Below are positions 1-9,240 of a DNA stretch of 25,889 nt, piece after piece (the stretch's first letter is position 1; every line of letters begins with the position of its first letter). The DNA comes from Isoetes engelmannii (taxonomy: Eukaryota; Streptophyta; Lycopodiopsida; Isoetales; Isoetaceae). The notes below the pieces were generated by a model that was not told where the DNA came from, did not search any database, and saw only the letters and a list, made by a program, of their open reading frames with translations. Where the stretch lies: positions 1-25,889 of the forward strand of contig JAANSK020137789.1 in assembly GCA_011763485.2 (NCBI GenBank), in the 5' to 3' direction. The position numbers were made by a program, and so were the translations under genes.

Positions 1-11
1 TATACACCCAT

Positions 12-170
12 ATGCCTACACATCTATCATACCTATACACCTATCATACCTATGACTTATACACCTATCATACTTATGACTTATACACCTATCATACATA
101 TACACCCATACCTATCACCTGTACACCTATGGTACCTATACACCTATCATACCTATACAGCATTCTATTT
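12..170. repeat. CCTATACACCTATCATAC-type minisatellite
   Basis: Degenerate tandem array of roughly 17-25 bp units built on ACACCTATCATACC, some units carrying an extra TATGACT. The open frame across it is only a by-product of the period and is not a gene. Confidence 0.85.
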
Positions 171-570
171 TGGCCTTTTTGCAAACTTTCAGATAAAATT
201 TCTATTTTTAGACTGAGATGCTTATCCATGAGCATCTAGAACATTCTAGGACCTTCCAAAACATCCTATTTTGGCTTTTGTCGCAGTTTCAGAAAAACTT
301 TTTATTATTTTTAGATTGAGGTGCTTACCCATGAGCATCTAGAATAATCTAGAATATGCCTGGACATTCTATTTTGGTTTTTTGGCAAATTTCAAAACAC
401 TTTCTATTTTTAGACTTACTTGCTTACTTGTGAGCATCTAGAACACTCTAGAACATTCTATTTTTAGTCTTGGAAAAAACTTTCTATTTTTAGATTTGAG
501 GTCCTTACCCATGAGCATCTAGAATATTTTAGAACATTCTAGAGGCATCTAGAGCTTTCTAGAGTGTTCT
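165..570. repeat. Four-unit tandem repeat with GAGCATCTAGAA core
   Basis: Four diverged units. Each runs from CATTCTATTTTGG through a T-rich middle to CCCATGAGCATCTAGAA. The GAGCATCTAGAA core recurs near 229, 332, 431 and 512, so units are about 103, 99 and 81 bp. The last unit decays into repeated TCTAGA/TTCTAGA. The array adjoins the minisatellite before it and no coding region is visible. Confidence 0.8.
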
Positions 571-620
571 ATTTAATTATATTATAGCCTTAACTATATT
601 TGAACCATTAATCTTTGAAA

Positions 621-777
621 GAAACCATTGCTTGGTCTAGTGGTTAGGATGGGGGATTGGAGGGCCACTCACCAAGGTTCGAATCCCTTCCAAAACAATA
701 AAACTTTCAAACAAAGGAATTTTCCCCTCCCATTATAAGTTAGACGACGGAGATCGCGCCACGTGAAGCCTTCCTGG
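621..777 (+). mobile_element. tRNA-derived SINE (head and part of body)
   Basis: An RNA polymerase III internal promoter is visible. The A box is TGGTCTAGTGG at 633-643. The B box is GGTTCGAATCC at 676-686, about 32 bp downstream, which is tRNA-like spacing. The flanking bases do not close a tRNA cloverleaf, so this is a tRNA-related SINE head and not a tRNA gene. The body probably continues through the GC-richer stretch up to 777, where a tandem duplication begins. No A-rich tail or target-site duplication could be fixed, so the right end is uncertain. Confidence 0.6.
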
Positions 778-1323
778 CCGTTGATAGGGCAGACCCTACA
801 TACTCACGGACGCTATAGCTTTATATTATTGGACTACATTCTTGTATGGTGTACATATATTATTGGACTACATTCTTGTATGGTGTACATAATATTGGTT
901 CTTCCAATGTATTAACAATAATGTATTCATTTTTTCTTGTAGATTTACCGTAGGGTTGATGCCTAGAGGGTTCACCAAAGTGCATATAGCATGTGCGTTC
1001 CTTGGGTATGGAGAAACCCCTGCTATACGACCCCCCTCCACAGGAACCCCCCGTTGATAGGGCAGACCCTACATACTCACGGACGCTATAGCTTTATATT
1101 ATTGGACTACATTCTTGTATGGTGTACATATATTATTGGACTACATTCTTGTATGGTGTACATAATATTGGTTCTTCCAATGTATTAACAATAATGTATT
1201 CATTTTTTCTTGTAGATTTACCGTAGGGTTGATGCCTAGAGGGTTCACCAAAGTGCATATAGCATGTGCGTTCCTTGGGTATGGAGAAACCCCTGCTATA
1301 CGACCCCCCTCCACAGGAACCCC
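778..1323. repeat. Perfect 273-bp tandem duplication
   Basis: Copy 1 is 778-1050 and copy 2 is 1051-1323; they look identical base for base by eye. Each copy contains an internal duplication of about 34 bp (ATTATTGGACTACATTCTTG plus TATGGTGTACAT). Identity over this length implies a very recent event, gene conversion or an assembly duplication. The 65-aa frame at 991-1188 is created by the repeat and is not regarded as a gene. Confidence 0.95.
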
Positions 1324-1655
1324 TATGTATACAGTCTTGTGCTGTCGTAGCTCAATATCCTATTCTCTACTTTTACACCCAGTCTAATCCTAATTAACCC
1401 TACTCTTGACCCCTATGTATACAGTCTTCTGATGTAGCTCATTTTTCTTGTAGATTTACCATAGGGTTGATGCCCAGAGGGTTCACCTCTATACCAAGTG
1501 CATATAGCATGTGCGTTCCTTGGATATGGAGAAACCCCTATTATACGACTCCCCCTCCACAGGAACCCCTATGTATACAGTCTTGTGCTGTCGTAGCTCA
1601 ATATCCTATTCTCTACTTTTACACCCAGTCTAATCCTAATTAACCCTACTCTTGT
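1200..1655. repeat. Diverged tandem repeat of about 245 bp, overlapping the 273-bp unit
   Basis: A block beginning TTTTTCTTGTAGATTTACC and ending in TAATCCTAATTAACCCTACTCTTG occurs at about 1204-1441 and again at 1442-1655. The copies differ by substitutions and small indels, including a 7-bp insertion in the second copy. The 273-bp duplication therefore sits on top of an older duplication of the same sequence. Confidence 0.85.
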
Positions 1656-1950
1656 CCATAATTTTACGTTGAGTAGACTATTCGTCGACCTACTCTCTAC
1701 CTTATATTTACCTTCAAGCTAGGAAAGTTGCAAGCTCCACTAGTTTTGTTAAATGCCAATGCCAGTCATACTATACTTGTAGTTGATTTTGCCTATGGAG
1801 CTCGTTGACAACCCATTGAAAGCAGACCGAGAGCTATAGACATATGTTCTATAATATCATATTTCTAAATACCTCGTACTCAATTCAATGGTTCTATGGT
1901 TTATAGTTCACACTTAATTTAATAGTTCCATGGTTTAGGGCCAATTCAAT
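1656..1950. other. Intergenic, short repeats only
   Basis: No gene recognised. Near 1881-1937 there are two diverged copies of a block like TTCAATGGTTCTATGGTTTA, about 44 bp apart. Confidence 0.4.
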
Positions 1951-2100
1951 TAAAATATTTGTTTTGATGTGTTATGGGAGAAGTTGTTTCTTTTTTGAAA
2001 AAAATAAATGAAAAAACCAAAAAGAGTTGACATGCTAAAGATGTCATGTGAACCATTGAAGGAAACAAATCCCCCATAACACACCAAAACAAAGATTTAT
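1951..2100. mobile_element. Short inverted-repeat element (MITE-like), about 150 bp
   Basis: The left arm, 1951-1991, contains TTTGTTTTGATGTGTTATGG. The right arm, 2061-2099, contains CCATAACACACCAAAACAAA. The two pair over about 39 bp with few mismatches. The spacer of about 70 bp holds a small GACAT/ATGTC stem. It carries no coding capacity. Size and terminal inverted repeats fit a non-autonomous DNA transposon; the family and target-site duplication could not be fixed. The open frames across it on both strands are low-complexity. Confidence 0.65.
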
Positions 2101-2393
2101 TTTTTATTTTTATTTTTTTTGGTAGATATAGTTGTTGTTGCTTTATTTTATTTTGTTTTTTTTTATTTTTTGTAGCTTGTATTTTGTAAGCAATTTCAAA
2201 CATAATGGGTTTGAGTTTTTTGTCGGTTTTTGTGTTCATGCTAAGCTCTTCTACTATTACGAGTTTGAATTTTTTGTGGTTTTTGTGTTCTTCTGCATAT
2301 TTCAAGGGAGTTATCACACCCTAATACGAATTTAATAGTTGGTGAATTGTATGGCAGATTATTGTGCAACGTAAGTAACTCAGTTCCCCAAAA

Positions 2394-3156
2394 TTGGGAA
2401 TCAAGATTTGGAAGACACTACAAGAAGGCAGCAATAACATGAATTCTGCTCATTTCATAATAAAAATTGTGGGAAGTCGTAATACATGGTTAAACGATGA
2501 TTCCACAGTGGCATCTACGCCCAGGAAGAACACATCAGGCACCAATTACAAAGTCATTGTGCCAACCAGGCCGATTAAAAAGGTCCCAAAAAGAGAGTTG
2601 CGAACTGTGGTCTATGTCCCACCCACACCAATCCCAGTGTTGCTTACCGAGTTGCAGTTCAATTCGGCAGATAAAAAAAGGGCGGCAGATATGACAGCTT
2701 TGAAACTGGAGCAGTATAAAAGGTACTATACTACTATCCAATGGATGTATCATGGTTCATAGATGTTAGCATATATGATTGCGGCCCTGCACTGCCCTAC
2801 ATGATGCACATGGGCATTGATAAAGTCTTTCAGGGAGAGTCCCAACGGCATTCTTACGCTGGTTGAACTTGTTCCGTTTGATCCTGCCACGGGCTTGAAA
2901 GTAACTTGGAGCTATCCTAATGAACTCTAGGGTAAAAAATATTATATCATATCTGGGAACCAATATATTTTTGCTGCTCAGGTCCTTTGTAGCGGGTTTG
3001 GTTCCCCTAAACAGAAGGCTGCATTCTCTAAGGTATACACAAGAAGAAGGGTGAGGATTCTGAATGGCAACTTGAGTAACACGGAATACCTGCGTCTGTC
3101 CATCGAGTGCAATCGAACATGCATAAAACTCGGGCAGATGACTACACATGTTTGAT
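2394..3156 (+). pseudogene. Decayed coding region of unknown family
   Basis: One frame stays protein-like from ATG 2394 to 2762 (122 codons). After stops it resumes in the same frame at about 2836-3150. The first part is basic and proline-rich (KVIVPTRPIKKVPKREL, VYVPPTPIPVLLTELQF). The second part reads FDPATGLKVTWSYPNEL, then KKYYIISGNQYIFAAQVLC, then VRILNGNLSNTEYLRLSIE. The GNQxxxAAQ block after a hydrophobic strand loosely recalls the GxHR motif of ParB/sulfiredoxin-like folds, but the match is weak and I do not assign a function. There is one stop at 2760-2762, another near 2800, one near 2930, and an alternative frame covers 2762-2835, so it is broken. Its 3' end runs into the tandem duplication that starts at 3044. 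Confidence 0.45.
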
Positions 3157-3837
3157 TATGCTAGAAAGAGACCATGATCTCAATTTGAATTCAATCAGAA
3201 TCAGATATGACTACAATGTGCATGGAATGCCCTTGGTTTGCACAAAAGTCGGGCAGATGACTACACATGTTCGATTACGCTAGGAAGAGACCATGATCTC
3301 AATTTGAATTCAAGCAGAATCAGATGTGACTACAATGTGCATGGAATGCCCTTGGTACTTTTCATCTATTTGTAATAAAATATTTGTACATGAACCATTT
3401 GTAGTTTCATGGGTTTCTGAAGGATTTCTATGGATGGATAAAGAAGGGCGCGGATTCTGAACGGCAACTTGAGTAACACGGAATACCTGCGTCTGTCCAT
3501 CGAGTGCAATCGAACATGCATAAAACTCGGGCAGATGACTACACATGTTTGATTATGCTAGAAAGAGACCATGATCTCAATTTGAATTCAATCAGAATCA
3601 GATATGACTACAATGTGCATGGAATGCCCTTGGTTTGCACAAAAGTCGGGCAGATGACTACACATGTTCGATTACGCTAGGAAGAGACCATGATCTCAAT
3701 TTGAATTCAAGCAGAATCAGATGTGACTACAATGTGCATGGAATGCCCTTGGTACTTTTCATCTATTTGTAATAAAATATTTGTACATGAACCATTTGTA
3801 GTTTCATGGGTTTCTGAAGGATTTCTATGGATGGATA
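3044..3837. repeat. 397-bp tandem duplication with nested 119-bp repeat
   Basis: Copy 1 is 3044-3440 and copy 2 is 3441-3837. They look identical except for about three bases near the 5' ends (GTGAGGATTCTGAATGG versus GCGCGGATTCTGAACGG). Inside each copy a block of about 119 bp beginning GGGCAGATGACTACACATGT occurs twice with more divergence, so the inner duplication is older. The 5' part of the unit is the 3' end of the decayed coding region 2394-3156. Confidence 0.93.
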
Positions 3838-3888
3838 GATAGATAGATAGATAGGTTGGTAGGTAGGTAAGTAGGTAGGTAGGTAGTA
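3833..3888. repeat. Compound microsatellite (GATA)n(GGTA)n
   Basis: About five GATA units pass into about nine GGTA/GGTT/AGTA units directly after the second copy of the 397-bp duplication. Confidence 0.95.
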
Positions 3889-4070
3889 GTTTTTACGTCA
3901 CGCCACTAGGCAGCATCCAACTGGACATGTGACCACATACTACACTACGCGGGAGCTAAGAGTCATCAGTGGACTATATACGACCAGAGGTGATAAAATT
4001 TGAACAAGTTTGTTTCTTAATTCTAAGGATATGGTTTTGCAAACTGACTTTTCTTAATTAGACGAATTGA

Positions 4071-4125
4071 TTTCAAGAATCCAAGAGGATGCACATATTT
4101 CAAGGATCCATGAGGATGCATGTAT
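4071..4125. repeat. 27-bp imperfect tandem repeat
   Basis: TTTCAAGAATCCAAGAGGAT is followed by TTTCAAGGATCCATGAGGAT with matching flanks, giving two units of about 27 bp. The 64-aa frame through it has no recognisable similarity. Confidence 0.6.
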
Positions 4126-4261
4126 TCTAAGCTTGCATTTAGGACAACCAAATTGCATTTGCAGGGTGATCCATTTGTTGTTATATGTGTCACTGAATTT
4201 ATTTATAAATTGCTACATGATCCTAATATGTCTGTCAAAAATTGATTACTTCTTCTTATAG

Positions 4262-4356
4262 GTCTATGACTTCTTTCCTAAAGCCCTTGTCAATCAGGAC
4301 CCTATTGCTGCTTAATATGACATGGATGCAATTACGAGAAGTGTGGTTTTGATCAG
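4262..4356 (+). other. Exon-like scrap
   Basis: This short stretch is bounded by an AG acceptor-like site (TTCTTATAG before 4262) and a GTGACA donor-like site after 4356. It reads VYDFFPKALVNQDPIAA, then a stop, then YDMDAITRSVVLIR. Composition and boundaries suggest a broken exon. I do not recognise the protein. Confidence 0.2.
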
Positions 4357-4636
4357 GTGACACATATTCTTATGGGTTCTATAAATTTGCCTGTCAGATA
4401 TCCTTTTGCAGATACTTTTGCATTCAAGGTCTAAATAGTGTGTAGCTTTGTCTCTATCTGCATATTCTGCTACAAAACTTGTTTGAGATGTTCGTGAAGC
4501 TGAAATGGCAGGCAACATTTTGGAAGGAAAGATGTTCATTATGATATTGGGCCAGCCAAAAGGTGGATATACCCAACATAATTGGAGTGTTTCTATAATA
4601 GTATGCTTTTCTAATTGCTGACATATAATAAAAATC

Positions 4637-5030
4637 TTGAAAAGGATGGATGCCTCTAGGATGGTGTGTTCCAAACTGTTAATGAAGACAAATGAAACCC
4701 CAATTGCTAGTGTCCTTAAAACATGTGCTTTTGTAGGGACAGTAGATCAAGGTAAGTTCATACATAATGAATTTGTTAAAGGTGATCTGCAAGCTATGGG
4801 GAGCAGTTTGGTTGGTATGTATGTAATATTTGGTTACGAAGAAGAAACATGCAATGTCTTTGAAAGATTGCCAAGTCTTGCAACACCATTCTCATAGAAT
4901 GTGATTATAGCAGGATATACTCACCATGAAAAGTATGTTCAAGCAATAGAATGTTTCGAGAAAAAATAAGGATATATATCCAGATGATTCAACACATTTG
5001 ACAATTATAAGAGCATGCTCTCTTTTAGGA
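4637..5030 (+). pseudogene. Pentatricopeptide-repeat (PPR) protein fragment, decayed
   Basis: The frame from 4637 reads through PLS-type PPR motifs: TPIASVLKTCAFVGTVDQGK, then IHNEFVKGDL, then SSLVGMYVIFGYEEETCNVF, then ERLPSLATP. After a stop at 4895-4897 the same frame continues NVIIAGYTHHEKYVQAIECF. A frameshift near 4966 leads to PDDSTHLTIIRACSLLGAM, the start of the next motif. This order (L, S, P with VIIAGYT and PDD) is typical of organelle RNA-processing PPR proteins of land plants. Only about 3-4 motifs remain out of the ten or more usual. There is no organelle targeting peptide and no C-terminal E/DYW domain. It is a non-functional fragment or retrocopy relic. Confidence 0.75.
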
Positions 5031-5202
5031 GCAATGTTCAACCATTCATCACTAAAATGTTTTCTAGCAGTTAAAGCTTTAGAGTATAGTTGGTCTTCAA
5101 AAAGCTAAGTTGAAGAAGTATTCTGAAATAAATGCTGAGTGCTTATTGATCACAAAATACTTGATCGAAAAAGTGCACAATAGAAAATAGAACTGGCCTG
5201 AA

Positions 5203-5292
5203 TAGCATTTTGTTTGAATTGAAGATTAAATAGCATGAACTGAAGTTAGCATTTCGTCTGAACTGAAAATTAAATAGCATGAACTGAAGTAA
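5203..5292. repeat. 45-bp tandem duplication
   Basis: Two units beginning AGCATTTYGTYTGAAYTGAA and ending TAGCATGAACTGAAGT, at 5203-5247 and 5248-5292, with a few differences. Confidence 0.8.
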
Positions 5293-6080
5293 TTTGCCGA
5301 CATAAGCTCTGAGACGAAACATATATTATATTGTATTACAATCCGATTAGATTATATTATCCCAAAAATGGATCCGTCACTTGGACGTTTTTTCCAACCT
5401 GTATACAAGCCAGTTTATATAACAACCCGGTGCTCAAAAACATTCCCATCCAAGTCTTACATCAAAATCTTCTCAATCTTGCATCAGAAGCGATCAGAAG
5501 TTATGGTTTTTCCTATTTTTGATATACCTGGCCGAGATTGAGCATAGAAAACAAATAAATAGGCTTCAATTCAAGATATTATGCAGATATCAACAGATGA
5601 GCTTCCTTTCCTTTCAATCGATAAACCTCCATGCTAGAAAATCGGGCCACCGTTGTGACCTTGGTGCCGGGCTCTCTGGAGCCTACAGACTCCTTACAGG
5701 GCACCCTAACAGTTGTCTTGATCCGCGCCATTTCACTGAAGAATAGACTTAGAAGATGAATTAAGCCGAAAGAAATATTGGCAGACGATTGCACGATGAA
5801 TGGAGTTATATAGCCATGCAAAAATTGCCATAATGACCATTCTTAATAAAAGTCGAGCTCACATAAATAATGCCTTCGAACATAATCTAATATTCGATAT
5901 ATTCATAATATCCATTATTATTCATTCCTTTATTCTTTTTTTATTTGCAAGTGACCATTAAAGAACCATGGTTGCCTTTTCTTCCTCTTTTTTGAGTGAA
6001 CCATGGAACCATTGAACCCATTGAACAAGCAATTACGTTCGCTATTGCTTTTTACACAGGGTTTTAGTGGAAAAAAAATA
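5293..6080. other. Intergenic, no recognised gene
   Basis: AT-rich apart from 5630-5730. That patch contains a minus-strand frame (MARIKTTVRVPCKE and onward) of about 50 codons with no family match. The stretch 5940-6040 has several CCATTGA/CCATGG motifs also found in the repeats that follow. Nothing else recognised. Confidence 0.35.
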
Positions 6081-6084
6081 AAAA

Positions 6085-6230
6085 AATAGGGGTTTTTTCG
6101 GGATTGTCTTGATGCCAAACCATTGATCTCTAAAGAATTATATTCTAGAAAAAACAGTCCCTAATAAATTCCTAAAAATATGGGTTTTTTAGGGATTGTT
6201 TTGGTGCCAAACCATTGATCTCTAGAATAT
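6085..6230. repeat. 92-bp tandem repeat with a small inverted repeat
   Basis: GGATTGTCTTGATGCCAAAC (6101) and GGATTGTTTTGGTGCCAAAC (6193) begin two related blocks that both continue into CATTGATCTCTA. Between them AACAGTCCCTAA (6153-6164) pairs imperfectly with TTAGGGATTGTT (6189-6200). The arrangement suggests a decayed MITE with duplicated termini. Flanking GCTTTTTACACAGGGTTTT near 6045 and GCTTTTCACACTGGGTTTT near 6280 are also related to each other. Confidence 0.55.
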
Positions 6231-6699
6231 TATAATCCATTGAAACTATTTTTGGGACTATTCAAAAAGCACAAATTGCTTTTCACACTGGGTTTTGGTT
6301 TCGCCTTTTTTTTTTTCAAAAAGCACAAGAGCATTTTGGTTGTTTCTAGCGGAGCAGATGCTAGAAGTTTAGCTATGGCGCATATGCCTTGCTTATAGGC
6401 ATACTCTGCCACAGAGCCAAGCTTGATTCTAGCTAGATCCATTGCGGCTCTTGCTTATTTTCAGGTTCTTTTCCTTTAGAAGCTCTGGTTTGATTTCATA
6501 GGGTTTTGGAAAAGGAGCCTTAAGAAAGAAATAGCAGATTGTATTTGATGTTTGAGCGATGGCTTGATCAAGTTCAGACCAGCAAAAACCGGTTTAGATG
6601 CAGACCTGTTGCCATAAGCGTTTGCCTAAAACAGCATTTGAAAATTTGATAGATGTTTGGAGCTTATACACTCTCGATGACAGATAGATGATGGAGTCT

Positions 6700-7369
6700 C
6701 TGTAGCAAGCTCTAGCACATGGTTTCATGCTTCAAATAACGAAGAGTTGAGAGCATCTGTAGCCCATAAATATCACGGCAAGATGTGACCTTTGTGCATC
6801 GATTCACATAGAGACATTTGAAAAATCGTTTTTGTTAAAGCGGGCATTTGCAAAATCGTTTTTTTTTTATTTATTTTTTTGCTGATTAATGTCGATTTGG
6901 TTTTGGTACATGGCATACAAGTTCTTGCTTTCATACCACAGATAGTCCAATTGATACTGTCACAAATTGTTTTATTTTCCTTGGCTTTCTTCCAAAATGG
7001 TATTCATTCCAGAACCGGTAGAGTTGTCCCTAGTAGATTTAGTGGACTTGCCCTTCGAACTCTTAGCCAGGTGTTCAGAGAAGACTTGCCCTTCGAACTC
7101 TCAGCCAGGTGTTCGAGCGAAACAACCCTTGAAGACGGGTTCACTCTTGGAGGAGACACTTCTTTCGTGCTAGCACTGGGTTCTGCACTCTTAACGAAGA
7201 TTTCTCTAATTATCTCTTTGCACCTTGCAGCTAGCCACGAGCTGTCCATTCTGGTAGGCATTTTGTTTATGGCGCAGCTTGGTGGTTTCTTGTCAAAAAG
7301 TATATGCTTCCTGCATAGGTGAAACCCACTGACAATGTCCAGACTGCATTTCAGACCAACAACCTCCAA
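6700..7369 (-). other. Coding-like region, unknown protein
   Basis: The minus frame 7369-7004 is open for 121 codons and looks protein-like: LCRKHILFDKKPPSC, INKMPTRMDSSWLAARCKEI, then a Ser-rich basic tail. Downstream on the same strand (to about 6700) are further coding-like fragments interrupted by stops. No domain is recognised. A 38-bp tandem repeat (7045-7082 and 7083-7120, starting GACTTGCCCTTCGAACTCT) lies inside the open frame, and a plus-strand frame of 147 codons overlaps it, so the coding strand is uncertain. Confidence 0.25.
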
Positions 7370-7710
7370 GGATTCATAACAAAGATGAAGGCCTGAAAGT
7401 AGTTTGAGTTTCTTTAGAGTAAGACTTTAAAAAAAAAATGTAGACGGTAGTTCAATTTCTCTTATCAACATGTAGTCGTAACAAGTTTTATCCATTACTT
7501 GAGTTAAGAGTATATCAACACCTGCAAACTGATTCTGAAGCATTGAAAGATCTTGTAGGTCCTCCAAGGCTATATCCATTGTGTATATTTAGTGAAGATC
7601 CTTATTGTTCCTGCTTGTTTTGTAAAACCATGCATCTCCCCTTAACAGTTCATCTTGGACATGCATAATCTCAGTATTAGTGCAAAGTTTGCTTGATCAA
7701 ACATAACAGG
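7370..7710. other. Intergenic, nothing recognised
   Basis: AT-rich non-coding sequence with an A9 run near 7430. No repeat, RNA or coding feature seen. Confidence 0.35.
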
Positions 7711-8292
7711 GTAAACTTTAAGGTGGTCATGTCTCTGAAATGGTAAAATTAGTTTGGCTAATCTAGATTAATCCTAGGCCTAAAACTTTCTAAAGCTTGG
7801 CTAAAGTTTAAAAAATTTTAAAATTCTAATTTTCTTGTGTTTGGCTAAATATTTGACATTTTACTTATCATACTTTCGAACATTTGGCTATTTCTTAGGA
7901 TAATAAAGATCCAAATATTAGCCAAACATGTTTTTCCATACTCTAGATTATGTTTTCAACAGAATCAACTTTAAAAGTGGTCATGTCCCTTAAATAGTAA
8001 AACTACTTTAGCTAGTCCAAGTTAATCCTAGGCTTAAAACTTTCTAAGGCTTGGCTAAAGTTTGCAAATTTTAAAATTTCTAATTTCTTGTGTTCGGCTA
8101 AACTTGTCACATTTTTCTCATCGTAGTTTCGAATGCTTATCTAAAATGATAATGGATCCAAGCCTTTAGAAAAAAAGTTTGGCTAATTTTTCTTTTTTCA
8201 AAAATGGTTCCTCCATGTTACTTTAGCCAAGGTTTTTCTCTAAAAGGCTAAATTTTAGCCATTTGGCTAAACTTAGCCACTAAAGTTTATGC
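7711..8292. mobile_element. Candidate MITE with internal 253-bp duplication
   Basis: The left end, GTAAACTTTAAGGTGG, and the right end, CCACTAAAGTTTATGC, are inverted. The similarity extends inward with indels (AAATGGTAAAATTAG against AAATGGCTAAAATTTAG). Internally, blocks starting CTTTAARRTGGTCATGTC occur at 7716 and 7969 and continue with about 80% similarity through AATCCTAGGCYTAAAACTTT and TTGGCTAAAGTTT. GGCTAAA recurs throughout. It is non-coding. A non-autonomous DNA transposon is the simplest reading; a target-site duplication was not fixed. Confidence 0.5.
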
Positions 8293-8613
8293 TGATACAA
8301 ACCCCTTCACCAGAATGGAGAACATTGTTGTAGCTACCTTTGAACTTATCTGCAAACTCAAACATCTGCCATGTTAAATTTAGCTAGGTGCAAGGAAAAA
8401 ACCAAACCAAACCAAACTTTTTGTTGTCCCTAGAATCATAATATCCTCCAGCCAAATCTACCTGCAAAATGTTTTGTAGTTAATTGAGTTAATTCTATCC
8501 TGCACAAACATGAGCCTGTTGCATCAGCTTGCATGCATATTTGGTCAGAATTGGTCTATAAATATTGATATTGCCTCCAATGCTTGGATACAAAAGTTTT
8601 AGCTGTTTGTGTT
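8293..8613. other. Intergenic, nothing recognised
   Basis: AT-rich sequence without coding signature; contains CAAACCAAACCAAAC near 8403. Confidence 0.35.
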
Positions 8614-8738
8614 GTCTTTTGTAATTTCATTCAAGTGAAGCACCAGCTTCATTTATCTTCCCCTGCTCCTGACTGCTATGTCATGTCTTTTGTAACTTCT
8701 TGCAGGTGAAGCACGAGCTTCATTAAGCTAAAAGTTTT
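8614..8738. repeat. 71-bp imperfect tandem duplication
   Basis: GTCTTTTGTAATTTCATTCA plus GTGAAGCACCAGCTTCATT at 8614 recurs at 8685 as GTCTTTTGTAACTTCTTGCA plus GTGAAGCACGAGCTTCATT. Each has a small GAAGC/GCTTC stem. The second copy is partial. Confidence 0.65.
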
Positions 8739-9180
8739 ATATCTCTACTTTGTTTATGAGTCTCAAATATTATAAAAAATGCTATCCTTTATAAATGCAT
8801 TTGGCTATTTCTTGCCAGCATACATTTGCTGTATGTATATAACTTAATGATCTTATTCAATAGTGAAGCAAATCTCTAGGCTTCATATAGATCTCGTCCA
8901 TCATTATCCTATCTAGATAATAATATAATTGTATCCATTCTATATTGTCAAACACAACAAGAAGTTGAGCACGAAATAACATTATGGTAGATACAAACAA
9001 AAGGCAAGTGATCCTATCAAAATGATCATTGTCTATGGAATCTTGGTGACCCTGCCAATTACACTTGTATAATACATTTTGCTTGCGATATGACAAGAAC
9101 CTCACAGAATCTAGCTTTTACCCATTAGATATATTCCCAGCCACAATGAGTAAGCCCTTTACCTATGTGTAGCTCTATCG
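8739..9180. other. Intergenic with a weak minus-strand frame
   Basis: The minus frame 9105-8857 (82 codons) starts MRFLSYRKQNVLYKCNWQGH and has no recognised family. Otherwise AT-rich and featureless. Confidence 0.3.
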
Positions 9181-9205
9181 TTTTTTTTTTTTTTTTTTTT
9201 TTTTT
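9181..9205. repeat. T25 homopolymer
   Basis: An uninterrupted run of 25 T. It could be the A-tail of a minus-strand retrocopy, but no element body or target duplication was identified. Confidence 0.9.
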
Positions 9206-9240
9206 GCTTCAGTTCAAGCCGAAACTGATGACACAAACCT

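Noticed and set aside
621-692. A genuine tRNA gene
   Set aside because: A and B boxes are present, but the acceptor and anticodon stems do not pair; a SINE head fits better.
778-1655. CRISPR-like repeat array
   Set aside because: The repeats are long, contiguous and few, without unique spacers, in a plant-type sequence.
2132-2335. Phe-rich plus-strand frame and overlapping Lys-rich minus frame (1946-2317)
   Set aside because: Both are translations of T-rich low-complexity DNA and the inverted-repeat element.
5579-5821. Minus frame with MARIKTTVRVP, superficially like a histone H3 start (MARTKQTARKS)
   Set aside because: Similarity stops after about ten residues and no H3 core follows.
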